From Pagrus major (Eukaryota; Chordata; Actinopteri; Spariformes; Sparidae): a stretch of DNA of 64,000 bases. Of this stretch, positions 39,301 through 49,670 are shown one piece after another; the stretch's first letter is position 1, and each line of letters starts with the position of its first letter. Below the pieces are notes generated by a model. That model ran no database searches. It was not told the origin of the DNA and was given only the letters and a program-made list of their open reading frames with translations. Position numbers and translations under genes: made by a program. Where the stretch lies: NCBI RefSeq assembly GCF_040436345.1, contig NC_133223.1:7296847-7360846 (forward strand), written 5' to 3'.

Positions 39301-42300
39301 GGTACCTGTCTGTTTCCCAGATATATTCATACATGTTTGAATGGGTAAATGAGAGGCATTAACTGATAGCACTTTGTAGAAGGAGCTTTATAAAGTTCAC
39401 TCCATTGACTTCGACGTACGATTCAGCACTCAGTGACGCGTCTATGTATATCTATGGCTAGTTCCCGCCTCCTCAGCACGAGCTGAACGATAAATCTAAC
39501 ACAGCAAGAGAAACGGGACTTAAGGCAGAACAGCCAATCATCAGCCGGTCACACTGAAAGCCGGTGTCATGTTTGAAGCGACAACAGGAGAGGAAGGGGG
39601 GGAGGAGGCATCTGCAGCGAGCGCAGACAGAGAGCGGCCAGAGAAACTGAGCAACTGTAGTAAGGCGTCTGCAAAACTGTAGAAAAAGTGTGGGTGTTGA
39701 ACTGTCTAACCGGGAAAAGTGTGGGTGTTGAACCGTCTAACCGGGAAAAGTGTGGGTGTTAAAACACCCACATCCCCCACGGGTGCGACGCCCTGTCTGT
39801 GTGCACCAAACATTGAAAACTGGTGTTTGTTTTCCTATTTTCAGCCCAAAACGGAAAATATAATAAACAAGGAAACCAAAACAAAATAATAAATCTAATC
39901 TACATTTTCCGTTATTGTTATACCATTTCCCACGGTACATTTCTGCTGTGTGGCCACGCTTTGCGCATGCACAATGTATAGTCGCTCGGTATCCATGGTG
40001 AGCAACAACACACCGGTCTGAGCGCCAAAAGTCCCACAGTCCAGTCTGTTGACTGTGTACAGTCTATGGTCCAGTCCCAGTAGACCACTGGAGTCCCACG
40101 TTCTAATGGCCTCACTCGAGCCATACATGTCTCTAATTAATGACATGTTTATGAATGGAGTGACGTATCATGAGATCTCAGAAAAGTTGCAAGAAATGGG
40201 TGTCCAGCGGGGAAGCTCTGAAATCACACAGACGCCGCAGCAGTGGTTCGCCAATTCTCCGCCGTGCGGAGGGCGGAACAAAACCTGTAGCAGACGCAAC
40301 GTCATAGAGCAGCTTCCGGTGGATTCTCAGCAGTCTCTCGTGTAGAGGAGGAGCACAACAAGTTTGCTTGTTTTAAAACTAAAAAGTTACTTTCTGTAAG
40401 TGTTTTTAGTGTGCCTGTTCAGAACATGGTGGCTTATGTTATGTTGGTAATTGTCATTTTTGTGCTGGTTTATAGTTTAACCATTAGTGAGGTAGCTGTT
40501 ACATTTCCTGACACCAGCTGTTTTATCCCCCATTGAAGCGCACTCTGCTGGACAAACTATGTCATTATGTGATACTCACAAAATAAGTGTTTTGATGAGA
40601 TATTAGTATTGTTTTATTTCCTCTGAGAGTCACTTCCTAGTTTACTGCTATGGTATTATTTTATTATAGTCTGTCTAATTCAGAATGAGAAGTCACACAG
40701 AGAAACACACAATGACGTGCTGTTGTGTGAAATGGACACTGGGTGGCAGCACGTAGTGACAGCGTCACTGGGACTCTTTCCAATGCATCGCGGAAGCGGG
40801 GCTCATAATCCAGATAAATGGAGAATGAGCAACAGCTGTCCTGCTTCGCTGATTTCTGTGTGTTATATTTCCAGGGAAAATGTTGATCTTTGGTTTAATA
40901 CAAATTTTGACAAGTTTATTTCTTGAAAATATGTAAAAATTGACATTTAATGTGAATGTTATCTAGAGATGGTTAATACCAGTGCTTGAATGCAGACAAA
41001 ATAACAGAAATAATTCATGGTTGCAGTGTAAAGGTTCAAATGAATGTGAGAATAAAAATAATCCAGATAAATGGAGAATGAGCAACAGCTGTCCTGCTTC
41101 ACTGATTTCTGTGTGTTATATTTCCAGGCTCCTATCAGAGGATTATCTATATATCTGTCAGTGGGGACCAAGCCGGGACCCGCTACAATTACACTAATTT
41201 TAAATTAGCCCAAGCATGTTTTTCTGCATTATAGTTTTTAAATATAAGGTTTTCATATCGGTGCATATCAGACAATATATACGCCGAAACCGATATATCT
41301 GTGAGAGGCTCATATCGGCCGATAAATTGGTCAGGCTCTACTATTTTGCACAATGTTCATTGTGTGTCCTTCAAGAAATTTAGATGGTAAAGAATTCCAA
41401 GGGGTCATGTAACTTAAAATGACCCTGCTTGTAGTGTATTGTGAGAAACATGAGAAAACCCTGCCTGAATAAACTCAGTCCACTGCAGACAATTTCAAGG
41501 TGTATTTACTCATTACTTTAATACAGTTATAAAAAGACAATTGTAGTAGGGAGAGAAGGAAGATAACTGGATAAAATGGAGTTGTAGAATTAGAAATGTC
41601 ACAGTTATGGTTAAGGCGTCAACAATGTCCTTTGGGAGGTGTACATAGGTGTGTCAGGGCAGGGTGGTGCTCCCATTGAGCCATCCCCCCTGTTAAAAAT
41701 TAACAAATCACCTACTGACGATGAGTGATTTGAGCAAGTAATCTACCGTCAAGTGCAAAAATGTCCTTGGGAGAAGGGAGAGTCTCAGAGGGAATGTTAG
41801 CTTGGGAGACAATGTCAGACTCAATGAAGTTATCGTCAGCACCTGTAGTGGAGCGGATAAAAGCAGGATTTGAGTGGAATTGTGCAAATTATGATACAAG
41901 CATGAAATTTGGTGTATTGGTTCTCCAAAGGCTTCTGATCAAATCTGTCTGATGGACATTTGAAAATCCAAGATGGCTGCCAAATTAGCCTCCAAAATCG
42001 CCTCTTTTATATTAGTGTGTGTAGTTTTTCGATTTGTTTGATCTTGGTGTCCATTCCTATGTTTTCAAGTATGGTGAGTTGGATTTTGTGACTTTAAATA
42101 GGGTAGAACACAAAAAATTAATTTAGTAAAACATTAATATGAGGATTTTTTGCCCAATAAATAAATACATTCAACTCATGATGTCAATCCAATGTTTAAA
42201 TAAAATCTTAAATTAGGCTACATAGAAACAAGTTTAGCAAACAATTATTCAAAGTTGTTGTTCTTTTAAGCATTTCATGAAGTAATTCTTGATAGTTGAC

Positions 42301-44898
42301 AGTAGTTGATAGTTGACTCGACAGCAGCTTATATAAAGAATACTATATATATTGATGTAAAAATACATTCTCTTCTTTCTAACATTTGCACCAGCATTGG
42401 CCGCAAAAATTGATCAGGTTATATTTTAATAGGCTATATTTTTTCAGTTCCAGGGTCATAAAAGCATCAGCCTTGGAAACTAAATATCAGACCAGCCATG
42501 GCTGTTAGCTCTACAAGTACATCAAGGACCACTGACTGGACCAAGTGTTGCATAGGTCAACTAGATAAAAAGGAAGATCTAAAGTCTCCCCAGACCAACC
42601 CTGTCAAAAAAGGAGATGATGGGTATGTCACCATGGCAAGGAATATTCCTCGGTTTCAATCACTTCATCAACTACCAATCAATATAGACCCTGCAAGACT
42701 TGGTGAAGGTGGAGGGATAGAGGAAACCTTAAGACGAAACAAGGCACAGTATCATGAGACGTGTAGACTCCTGTTTAACAACACAAATTTACAAAGAGCT
42801 GAAAAAAGATCAACCCCAGCAGCTACCAGGAATGAAGGCGGTAGAAGCAATATCCCAAGAAAGGCCCAAGAGAAGAAATGTGAGTCTCTATGTGAGACTC
42901 AAGGAGGTGAGCTAAGAGAAGCAATGACAATGAAAGTGAATATGAGAATTAATGAATGTGCAAGAACACTCAATGATGGGAAACTACTTGCCAAACTGAG
43001 TGGTGGAGATGTCATAGCACAAGAACTGAAGTATCATTCTGCCTGCTTGGTGGCTCTGTATAACAAAGAACGAGACTACCTAAGGGTCCAAGAGCAAGAG
43101 AGAGCACAGGAAAACTGGAAGGAAGCATATCCAATTGCCTTCTCTGAACTGGTCACTCACATCAGTGAAATAAAAGCTGCCAGTGATGGTACAGATCCAC
43201 CCATTTTCAGGCTTGCTGATCTGACCACACTTTACAAGCAGAGACTGGAGCAGCTGGGTGTTGAATCACCTCAGGTTCATGCTACTAGCAGTCCTGCTGA
43301 CTGGGGGTGGACCCAGAGAGGAGAGACATGGCAGATTTGTTGGTCAACATTACCCCCCATTGCAGCCAGCTGTCAGCAACTGACAAAGTGTTCCTGTATA
43401 AAAGGTTGCAACCGGAGATGCAAGTGCTTCAGATCAGGGCTCCCTTGCACAGCACTCTGCATCTGCATATGTGACCAGTAGCAGCCAGAGGAACTTTTGT
43501 GTTTTGTGTTACACAGTTATATTGGTGTTTCCAATAAAGTTATATATTAATCTTTTTTCTCGTTTTCCATTAATAATGCCATCTATATGTCTATATACTA
43601 ATACAATACAATGCGTCTTAAAGAAAAAATTACACTAATGTCATTCAAATTAGTCAACGACACACATTTCTATGAAAAAAGGGACCTTCAGGAGGCTTAT
43701 TTGGCAACCATCTTGAAAAATGGCCGCCATCTTGGATTTTGAAATGTCCAATCGGACAGATTTCATCAATGGGCCCTAGAGAACAACCAAACCAAATTTC
43801 ATGCTTGTATCATAATTTGCACGATTTTTCTGTTATCTGCTGAGTCAATCAGTACCTGAAGTAGGAGAGTCTGTTGAGGCCATGAGAGAGTTCCTTGGAG
43901 CTGGAGGCGAGAGGGGGAAGAGGAGGTAGCAGTCGATCGGCTCATCAGCGCCCCCCTGTTGCGTGATGAGCCTGGTCTTTTGGCAGCTGTGCGCAGAGGG
44001 AGATGGCATGTCCAGGTTGTCCAGAGTAGAGACAGTCTTCCACTGAATTTCCACTGGCATAGGCTCTTCAGAGGGTGGAGATGGAGATGGGCATGTGGCA
44101 GAGTGGACTTTATAATTCAAATGTGGGTTATTCGATCATATGATAATCTGTCTGACATCACCTTTAGTAATATTAATTGTGGCACAATGGCTAATCAGAG
44201 TTTTCCCCCTTTGCCTCCTTCAGAATGTTGTTTGCCTCACACACATTTTTTTTCCTCATACAGAGATGCCCTCATGCCCTCCCATCTTTTGTAATGAATT
44301 TATATCTATACTTGTATTTACTGTGTATTAGCAAAGATGATCAGGTTACAGTAATAATATTTATTATATCCTGCTGTGCTCATAAAAGTTTGAAGTGAAT
44401 GTTATTGTATTATTCAGATGAATCACTATTAAACTAATATGGTTCAGACTTAGCTAGAAATAATGGCTTTATTTCCTTTACCTTGAACAGGAATTCATCT
44501 CTAAAACCATCAAGGAAGATACTTGGATTGGTTTGAATGACAGAGAAGAGGAGGGGACCTGGAAATGGGCTGATGGAAATCCACCGGCTGTGACGTAAGG
44601 CAAACAGTAGATGTTCAACACCTTATTTGAATATAGACACATAGACAACTATTGTACATTACTAGAGTCATTTCTGTCTGATTGTTGGAATAATTGTTAT
44701 CACAATCAGACTGACTCACTTCCTTAATAACCTCCTAGGTACTGGTCGAAAACACAGCCTGATAATGGTGGTGGAGACCCACAGTGGGGTGAAGAGGACT
44801 GTGTAGACATCGTCTATGGTTTTAATACCCAAAAAAACTGGAATGATCTGCGGTGTGATAAGTCTCTGAAGTGGATCTGTGAACCAAAGCATTTATAA
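36384..44898 (+). CDS. C-type lectin-like type II membrane receptor, copy A, 248 aa
   Basis: Exons 36384-36453, 36545-36646, 37129-37296, 38976-39118, 44491-44594 and 44739-44898 join in frame (747 nt, TAA stop). Residues 1-32 are cytoplasmic with [10 protein letters not shown] (a YxN motif, no ITIM). A transmembrane segment spans about 34-57 ([20 protein letters not shown]). A heptad stalk ([14 protein letters not shown]...) follows to about 113. The C-type lectin domain runs 115-248: [45 protein letters not shown] at 202-205, GEEDC, NWNDLRCD and KWIC. QPD with WND is the galactose-type calcium/sugar site. The family resembles fish CD209/ASGPR/NK-receptor-like lectins; exact orthology is not clear. 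The intron inside the lectin domain is 5.4 kb, swollen by transposons. Confidence 0.9.
36800..36879 (+). other. Possible alternative stop-containing exon of lectin copy A
   Basis: After an acceptor (ttttccag) the frame continuing from exon 2 reads [20 protein letters not shown] and ends LWMIKS followed by TGA at 36877-36879. Exon 2 also joins directly to exon 3 in the same phase. Inclusion would give a short product with the membrane anchor but no lectin domain. The segment is equally preserved in copy B. Confidence 0.45.
39689..39769. repeat. 31-bp tandem repeat, 2.6 units
   Basis: The unit begins gtgtgggtgttgaac and ends ccgggaaaa. It occurs at about 39689, 39719 and 39750 (last unit partial). 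It lies in the copy-A-specific part of intron 4. Confidence 0.85.
40049..40345 (+). pseudogene. Possible N-terminal fragment of an integrase-core transposase
   Basis: The frame contains LEPYMSLINDMFMNGVTYHE followed by ISEKLQEMGVQRGSS, a helix-turn-helix-like pattern that reminds me of N-termini of multi-copy fish proteins with an integrase core. The frame then degenerates. Weak evidence: pattern recall only. Confidence 0.3.
40808..41128. repeat. Pair of 69-bp direct repeats
   Basis: The segment from aatccagataaatggagaat to gtgttatatttccagg occurs at about 40808-40875 and again at 41060-41128, with one substitution. The intervening 185 bases are AT-rich. It lies in the private part of copy A intron 4 and may mark a local duplication in a transposon tail. 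Confidence 0.85.
41240..41342. repeat. MITE-like end with TATCGGCCGATA core
   Basis: The phrases 'catatcggccgataaattgg' and 'tcaggctcta' match the end of a repeat common in fish genomes. A matching left end was not found. Confidence 0.4.
41700..41845 (-). mobile_element. Gypsy retrotransposon fragment, copy A, part 1
   Basis: The - strand translation ([20 protein letters not shown], in a shifted frame) and the bases match the protease-region DNA of the Gypsy fragment in copy B at about 55480-55604. Homology stops at 'cagcacctg' (41845), where the cysteine-tail element starts. It resumes at 43841. Confidence 0.85.
41853..43840 (+). mobile_element. Unclassified element with long inverted repeats around a cysteine-tail ORF
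   Basis: About 2.0 kb. The left end (from 41853: GCGGATAAAAG, then GTGCAAATTATGATACAAGC) and the reverse complement of the right end (GCAGATAACAG, then GTGCAAATTATGATACAAGC) match at roughly 85% for over 120 bases, up to GCCAAATTAGCCTCC / GCCAAATAAGCCTCC. The Gypsy sequence on both sides is contiguous in copy B, so this is a real insertion. Copy B reads cacctg|agtc, whereas here cacctg precedes the insertion and tgagtc follows, leaving a short CTG or TG duplication. The exact ends remain uncertain by several bases. Confidence 0.85.
42498..43481 (+). CDS. 327-aa protein with cysteine-rich (CXC-like) tail, inside the inverted-repeat element
   Basis: An intronless frame with start at MAVSSTSTS. 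The N-terminal two thirds are basic and helical: MARNIPRFQSLHQLP, ETLRRNKAQYHETCR, RINECARTLNDGKLLAKLSG, ELKYHSACLVALYNKERDYL. Then comes SPADWGWTQRGETWQICW, and residues about 293-326 form a cysteine cluster C-x-C-x3-G-C-x3-C-x-C-x6-C-x3-C-x-C-x-C, like tesmin/TSO1 CXC metal-binding motifs. AATAAA lies at 43533, just after the TAG stop. From memory, similar N- and C-terminal parts occur in much longer multi-copy proteins of marine animals, so this copy may be an internally deleted version. No catalytic transposase motif is visible. Function unknown. Confidence 0.75.
   Translation: MAVSSTSTSRTTDWTKCCIGQLDKKEDLKSPQTNPVKKGDDGYVTMARNIPRFQSLHQLPINIDPARLGEGGGIEETLRRNKAQYHETCRLLFNNTNLQRAEKRSTPAATRNEGGRSNIPRKAQEKKCESLCETQGGELREAMTMKVNMRINECARTLNDGKLLAKLSGGDVIAQELKYHSACLVALYNKERDYLRVQEQERAQENWKEAYPIAFSELVTHISEIKAASDGTDPPIFRLADLTTLYKQRLEQLGVESPQVHATSSPADWGWTQRGETWQICWSTLPPIAASCQQLTKCSCIKGCNRRCKCFRSGLPCTALCICICDQ
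43841..44100 (-). mobile_element. Gypsy retrotransposon fragment, copy A, part 2
   Basis: Continues the Gypsy piece ending at 41845; matches 55600-55880 of the copy in lectin B (- strand: [36 protein letters not shown]). It ends at 'gggcatgtggc' and joins directly to lectin intron sequence at about 44108, where copy B has some 2 kb more Gypsy and LTR DNA. Confidence 0.85.
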
Positions 44899-44910
44899 AT
44901 ACTTTTAGAG

Positions 44911-44921
44911 AGTGAGAGTGA

Positions 44922-44956
<35 letters not shown>

Positions 44957-44965
44957 AGTGAGAGA
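44911..44965. repeat. (GAGAGT)n-type simple repeat
   Basis: Repeated gagtgagagtgaga units directly after the stop codon of lectin copy A. Absent from copy B. Confidence 0.9.
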
Positions 44966-46320
44966 ATTTTTTAGAAAAGCTGGTTTTAGTTAATTTCTGT
45001 GAGTTTTCAGACCAGGCACGCCCGTTATCAGAGTTGACAATCCAGAGGAACATCTCTCTCTGAGCTCACTTCTTTTCACTCTTTTTACACACATCTACTC
45101 TTCACTTTAAGCTTTAAGCTCTTTAATTAATTTTTACTTCACCGGCTCTTTTCTACTTCACGTTTTACTCTCTTCAAGACATCACTCTTAATTGTTATTT
45201 CTTGCTACTTTATATTTTTCACCTTCAATTTTAGTTAAGTTTCTTCCAGAAACAAGTTCTGTTTTTAATTGTCTTACCAAGTTAAGTATCGTGACCTGAC
45301 TTAGAGAAAGTGAACTTTAATTAAAAATTCTCTCATACTAAGTTAACTAAGGATCGACCGACGAAACATCCTTCAGTTATTTTAGCGAAGAAATTAAATT
45401 AGTTTATCAGTCAGAGCCACCACTCAAAGCCACGGATCAAGATCATCATCATCATCATCATCATCGTCATCGTCATCCTCTTCATCAAGACCATCATCAT
45501 TAACAAAGACGTTATGGCGACCGGCTGTTTAAGAAACTGTGTGAGTGGTTTCCAACGAAAGTAAGACTCTTTTTTCAGATCAAACCAGCTCTGCTTTTCC
45601 CAGGGAGCCCCCAACAAACCCGAGCGGTGCCACCCACTGGGTATTGGATCGAAGCTGCCAGCTTGCAGTTGAGTGACAGCCAAGGACGCTGGAGGACGAC
45701 CACCTGCCGCCTGCTGACTCTCTAAACAAACCAATGTTCAAACAAGTAGGCTTACCCGTTCCTTCATCCTGCTGGATTCCCACTTATGAAATATGAGTTG
45801 GTGTCCTTTGGCTCTGAATTAATATCTTTGAGCTTAGGAGAAATTTGGTTAGGGCTCTGTTAGCATTAAATTATTCTCTTAATATTTAACTGCCTTCACC
45901 CTACCCATAATTTCACCATCCGCCACATTTCATTCATAAACTCATTACATTAGTCATTACAGACTCAACATCTTTCTATTACATGTTAATCTTGTCATTT
46001 GTTTAATTTGCCATCTCATTTATTTACTCTGAACTATTTAGCCAAATAAATATATTTAACCGTATATTGTCTGTGGAGGTTTGCTTTAATGTGGAGAACC
46101 AATGGTAACTGTGTGTAGAAGTCACTACTTTAGTTATGAGATTGAAGAGATTTGAAATTGATTAGAATTGATTGATATTGATTGAAGTTAACCTTGTCTA
46201 GTCGAATTTGATTAATTTCCTCCGGATTAGTCAGAGATAAAAGAACAGAGGTGGTGCCCCTATTCACGAGTGCTTTATTAATCTCAAGTGATTAATAAAT
46301 TAAATTATAAGTAGTGTTTC
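44966..46320. mobile_element. Copy-A-specific 1.4-kb segment, possibly LTR-derived
   Basis: Copy B goes from its stop to 'aataataataaagttgtttg' in about 200 bases; copy A has about 1.4 kb in between. It includes an (ATC)n run near 45440-45475, a 'ggcgaccggctgtttaag' phrase, and a final 'tttctcctaca'. The gene-free, CT-rich and then AT-rich layout would fit a solo LTR or a degraded retroelement, but no target duplication was confirmed. Confidence 0.4.
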
Positions 46321-47599
46321 TCCTACATAATAATAATAATATTAATAATAATAAAGTTGTTTGATCTCATATCTGAAGGGTCTGCATGTCTTGTTAAAAT
46401 TCTTGTTGCACAAACTAAATGCAGCAGCCAGTTTCAACGACACAGCCAAGTACTTTCAGCATAAGAACCCTAATGTATTTGTAATTGACATTTCAAGGTG
46501 ATGATACTGTACACTTGATATCTGATGTGAAGGTTACCATGTCGTTCTCTATCAAATGGAAATCACCTGTATGTTCCTGAAAGAACTCACGTTACACTTA
46601 TAAGGTACACAAAATAATAATGGGTTAACTCTGGTGACAAGACTACACAATTTGGTATTACCTAATTATGCTAATACTATAATTACCAAGTACTTTACAG
46701 TAATTCCTGGTAACTCTGCAACTACAACTTTTCATTATATCACTGATTTTAGTTTTTTCTAAGCAATTTTCCCGCATGACAACATATTTAGCAGGCTGTA
46801 AATTAAGGGGTTTCCAAATCTACTACTTTAAACTGGGAAAATGAACACAGAAAACTTGGATTTACAACATGTATTTGTCTACACTTGTAGAGTCATAGGC
46901 CATGACTACCAGAGCAGCCTTATTAGTGCCACAATTGTTGTACATATGTTATACAGAGTAAATATTAGCTACACAAAGTTTGACCTTCCAAATTTTATTT
47001 TTTGTTCAATCTAGACAACTTGTTGAATAAAGACATTTATGCTCACGTTCACTGCTTTTCAGACTCACCAATTTTCCAAACTATTATGACCCCTCTCTCA
47101 AATTACATCATAGTTACTATAACATTTCAAAGTCCATTTCAACAAACAGTGTATTTATGCCAGAGGCAGAGCTGATACTGCGAATTCTGAGCTGTAGTTT
47201 TCCTGGGAAACTCCCCGACCTCTTCAGCTGTTGTTGTGCCATTGTGCCACAATTAATATCACTAAAGGGGATGTCCGACATACAATCGTTTCCTCTTCAT
47301 TTCAATTTCAAGGTTCAATTACATACTTAATCGAATAACCCACGTTTGAATTATAAAGTGTTTACGTGTGTTAAAAATGGTGGTTGCTAACAAGTGTCTA
47401 AATGAGACTACAGAGGTTGTTGGGGACATAAAATTTCATCACAGTGAACATGGAGACTAATCTACTCACTAGTCCGTCTTTACAGGCCGACTTTAGTTAC
47501 AAACTACTCTAACTCTAACTTTAATACTCATAGATTAATCAATTTATAGTAACGTGAGTAACTTGGTGAACCCAGAGAGAAATCTAGGCGCTGTATCAT

Positions 47600-48320
47600 A
47601 GGCACATGGACTTGTTTCAGTTTCTTGTAGACGTTTCACCTCTCATCCAAGAGGCTTCTTCAGTTCTAACTGAAGTTTCAGAGTCGTAAGGGGCCACTAG
47701 TGGGCAGTTGGTCAAACCAGCCTTCATTTGGGTTTCTAAGGCTAGCTGAGCCCAGGTGTGAATGGTTGTTAAGCTGTCTGGGGAGTAAACTCAGTACAGC
47801 ATTGTAGGTGGGTGATAAGTAATGTCTTAGGCCACCTCCTCTGTTTAAAGACGGTTGTTTTAGTTTGACATAGATAGATTCTTTTACTCCTCTTTCAAAC
47901 CATCTGTCTTCTCTGGCCAAGGTGTTTACATTGTTGTCCTCAGAGGAATGATTTTTCTCCTTCAGATGTAGGTGGACAGCAGAGTCTTGACCTGAGGAGT
48001 TGGCCCTCCTGTGTTGTGCCATTTGTTTATGGAGAGGTTGTTTTGTCTCCCCAATGTACAAATCTGTGCATTCCTGGCTGCATTGATCAGCATATACTAC
48101 ATTACTCTGTTTATGCCTGGGTGTTTGTCCTCAGGATTTACAGGTTTCTGCCTCAGTGTGCTGGTAGGTTTAAAGGGAACCGGGATATGATGTTTATTAA
48201 AGATCCTCCTGAGTTTCTCAGATGTTCCTGCGATATAGGGAATGATGATGTTGTTACGTTTTCTCATCTTCTCCTCTTTGTCTGCTCTGGATCCAGCTTG
48301 TGCTCCAGTGTTCGACTCTC
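47600..48320 (-). mobile_element. Penelope-like retroelement, 3' half with GIY-YIG endonuclease
   Basis: On the - strand, degraded RT-end sequence (IIIPYIAGTSEKLRRIFNKH) is followed by a GIY-YIG domain: DLYIGETKQPLHKQMAQHRR, then DSAVHLHLKEKNHS, REDRWFERGVKESIYVKLKQ and PSLNRGGGLRHYLSPTYNAV. The open part is 47678-48061. The 3' end has the phrase 'gaagaagcctcttggatgag' followed by 'gtgaaacgtctacaagaaac', which I know from fish Penelope/Poseidon elements. The frame is broken before the Met at 48061. Confidence 0.8.
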
Positions 48321-48324
48321 ATCG

Positions 48325-48480
48325 CGCACTGGAGCACAAGCTGGGGGTCATCAGAACCCTAAACTATCCGGCTTAGACCGTGCCCACTAAGTCAGAGGGG
48401 AAGGAGAAGGAACAGAAGCACATCAGGGGAACACTTAAAACCTGTGGCTACCTAAACCGAACCTTTGTCAAAACCAAATT
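48325..48480 (+). mobile_element. Penelope-like retroelement, preceding segment in opposite orientation
   Basis: On the + strand, LEHKLGVIRTLNYPA, then KEKEQKHIRGTLKTCGYLNR and TFVKT are the RT-thumb segment that normally lies just before the part found on the - strand at 47600-48320. The two halves meet head to head through a palindrome at 48293-48345 (ccagcttgtgctccagtg and its reverse complement). Stops are present. Confidence 0.75.
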
Positions 48481-48489
48481 CTGTTTCTT

Positions 48490-48860
48490 ACTCAACTACT
48501 GTGCATTACCAAAAGGTGTTTAGGGGGAAACCATAATGCTGTTTGTTTTTTCTTATGCTTGTGTCTGCAAAATGTGTTTTTTTAAATGAACAAAGGAGAC
48601 GAAGTCCACTAAAAGGCTCTTTGGTAGGTGAAAGGTTGTGACAACTTTGGTTCAGGCCTGACAAATAAAAAAGGAAGTGGTGAAATGCCACAGTGTCTGA
48701 ATAGGACTGATATGAGTGTTACAGTTTTTCTCAGGTTGAGTTTTAATGCTTTTTTCACACGAGTTTTTAGGAACAGATATCTTTAATAGTGCACTGAGTT
48801 AGTCTTGGTGATTAAAAGTGATGACACAGCTTCACTTATGAACTGTACACGTTTTCAATA
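48490..48860. repeat. Flanking segment duplicated at 63425-63790
   Basis: From 'ctcaactactgtgc' through 'ttcaggcctgacaaataaaa' to 'gatgacacagcttcacttatg' the sequence matches 63425-63785 with small differences. It is therefore part of the wider duplicated block, separated from the rest of unit A by the Penelope insertion. No ORF of note. Confidence 0.85.
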
Positions 48861-49440
48861 GTCTCAAGTCGGAAGTACCTTATTGTACAATAATAACAAT
48901 ACAATAACATTATGGTTTGTCATACATTTCAGTTATTATTATCATTTCAACACATTTACACTACAAATGGAAAGTCGACTCAAATCACAGTATACAATTC
49001 ATAATTTCCTCATATTCTTTCCTTTACATGTTTCCCCAAATTTGAGTTCTTTTACTATACAGTTTTTAAGAAAATTAATGGGAGGGTCAGCTCAAATTAC
49101 ATTATTATAGTATTGTCAGGGTCATCTTGAACAGGATTCCAGGCATGTTTTGCCACATAAAGTCATAAAAAAGTACGGCTTCAAAGACATTTTAGCCTGG
49201 GCTAAGGAAAAACTGTCTGCCACATGCTTTCCTACATCTGGTGCTCTTGTCTTGTGAATGACTATATCTATTCTGAACAAACAGGCCTTTTTTCATTTTT
49301 CTTTTCTAATGACTTTATTAATTTTGTTGCACAAAATAGAAAATTTCACTCATCTTGACAGACTATGAAACCACTAAATTTTTGTGTTCTAATACCCGTT
49401 GATGAGAAGAAAATTCAGTGACCAAAAGATATGTTGACCC
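48861..49440. other. Intergenic DNA, nothing recognised
   Basis: AT-rich sequence with short open frames only. Confidence 0.5.
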
Positions 49441-49454
49441 TCCCAGATAAACCT

Positions 49455-49670
49455 GCTTATACACCGATCAGCCACAACATTGAAACCACTGACAGGTGAT
49501 GTGAATAACATTGATCATCTCATCACAATGCGATGTTCTGCTGGGAAACCTTGGGTGCTGGCATTCATGTGAATGCCACTTGACACGCACTACCCATCCA
49601 AACACTGTTGTGGACCAAGTACATCCCATCCATGATATTTTTCTCCCACAGGATCTGAGTGCAAGTCCAC
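49455..49670. repeat. Dispersed repeat fragment ('ccgatcagccacaacat')
   Basis: The words 'ccgatcagccacaacattg', 'gacaggtgatgtgaataaca' and 'ctgctgggaaaccttgggtg' recur in many fish genomes. I cannot assign the class with confidence. It abuts the left edge of unit B. Confidence 0.5.

Larger units (their letters stand above)
35371..47580. repeat. Tandem duplicated unit A (C-type lectin)
   Basis: From the hAT relic at 35371 to about 47580 ('gaacccagagagaaa') this unit is colinear with unit B (49671-59882). Promoter region, all six exons, introns and 3' flank match, interrupted by copy-specific insertions. Within shared introns I see only scattered substitutions and small indels, so the duplication is young. 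The spacing of the two start codons is 14,293 bp. Unit A carries private insertions at 39.4-41.7 kb, the cysteine-tail element at 41.85-43.84 kb, and about 1.4 kb after the last exon. Confidence 0.9.

Noticed and set aside
45411-45783. - strand frame with Met runs
   Set aside because: Translation of an (ATC)n simple repeat and flanks.
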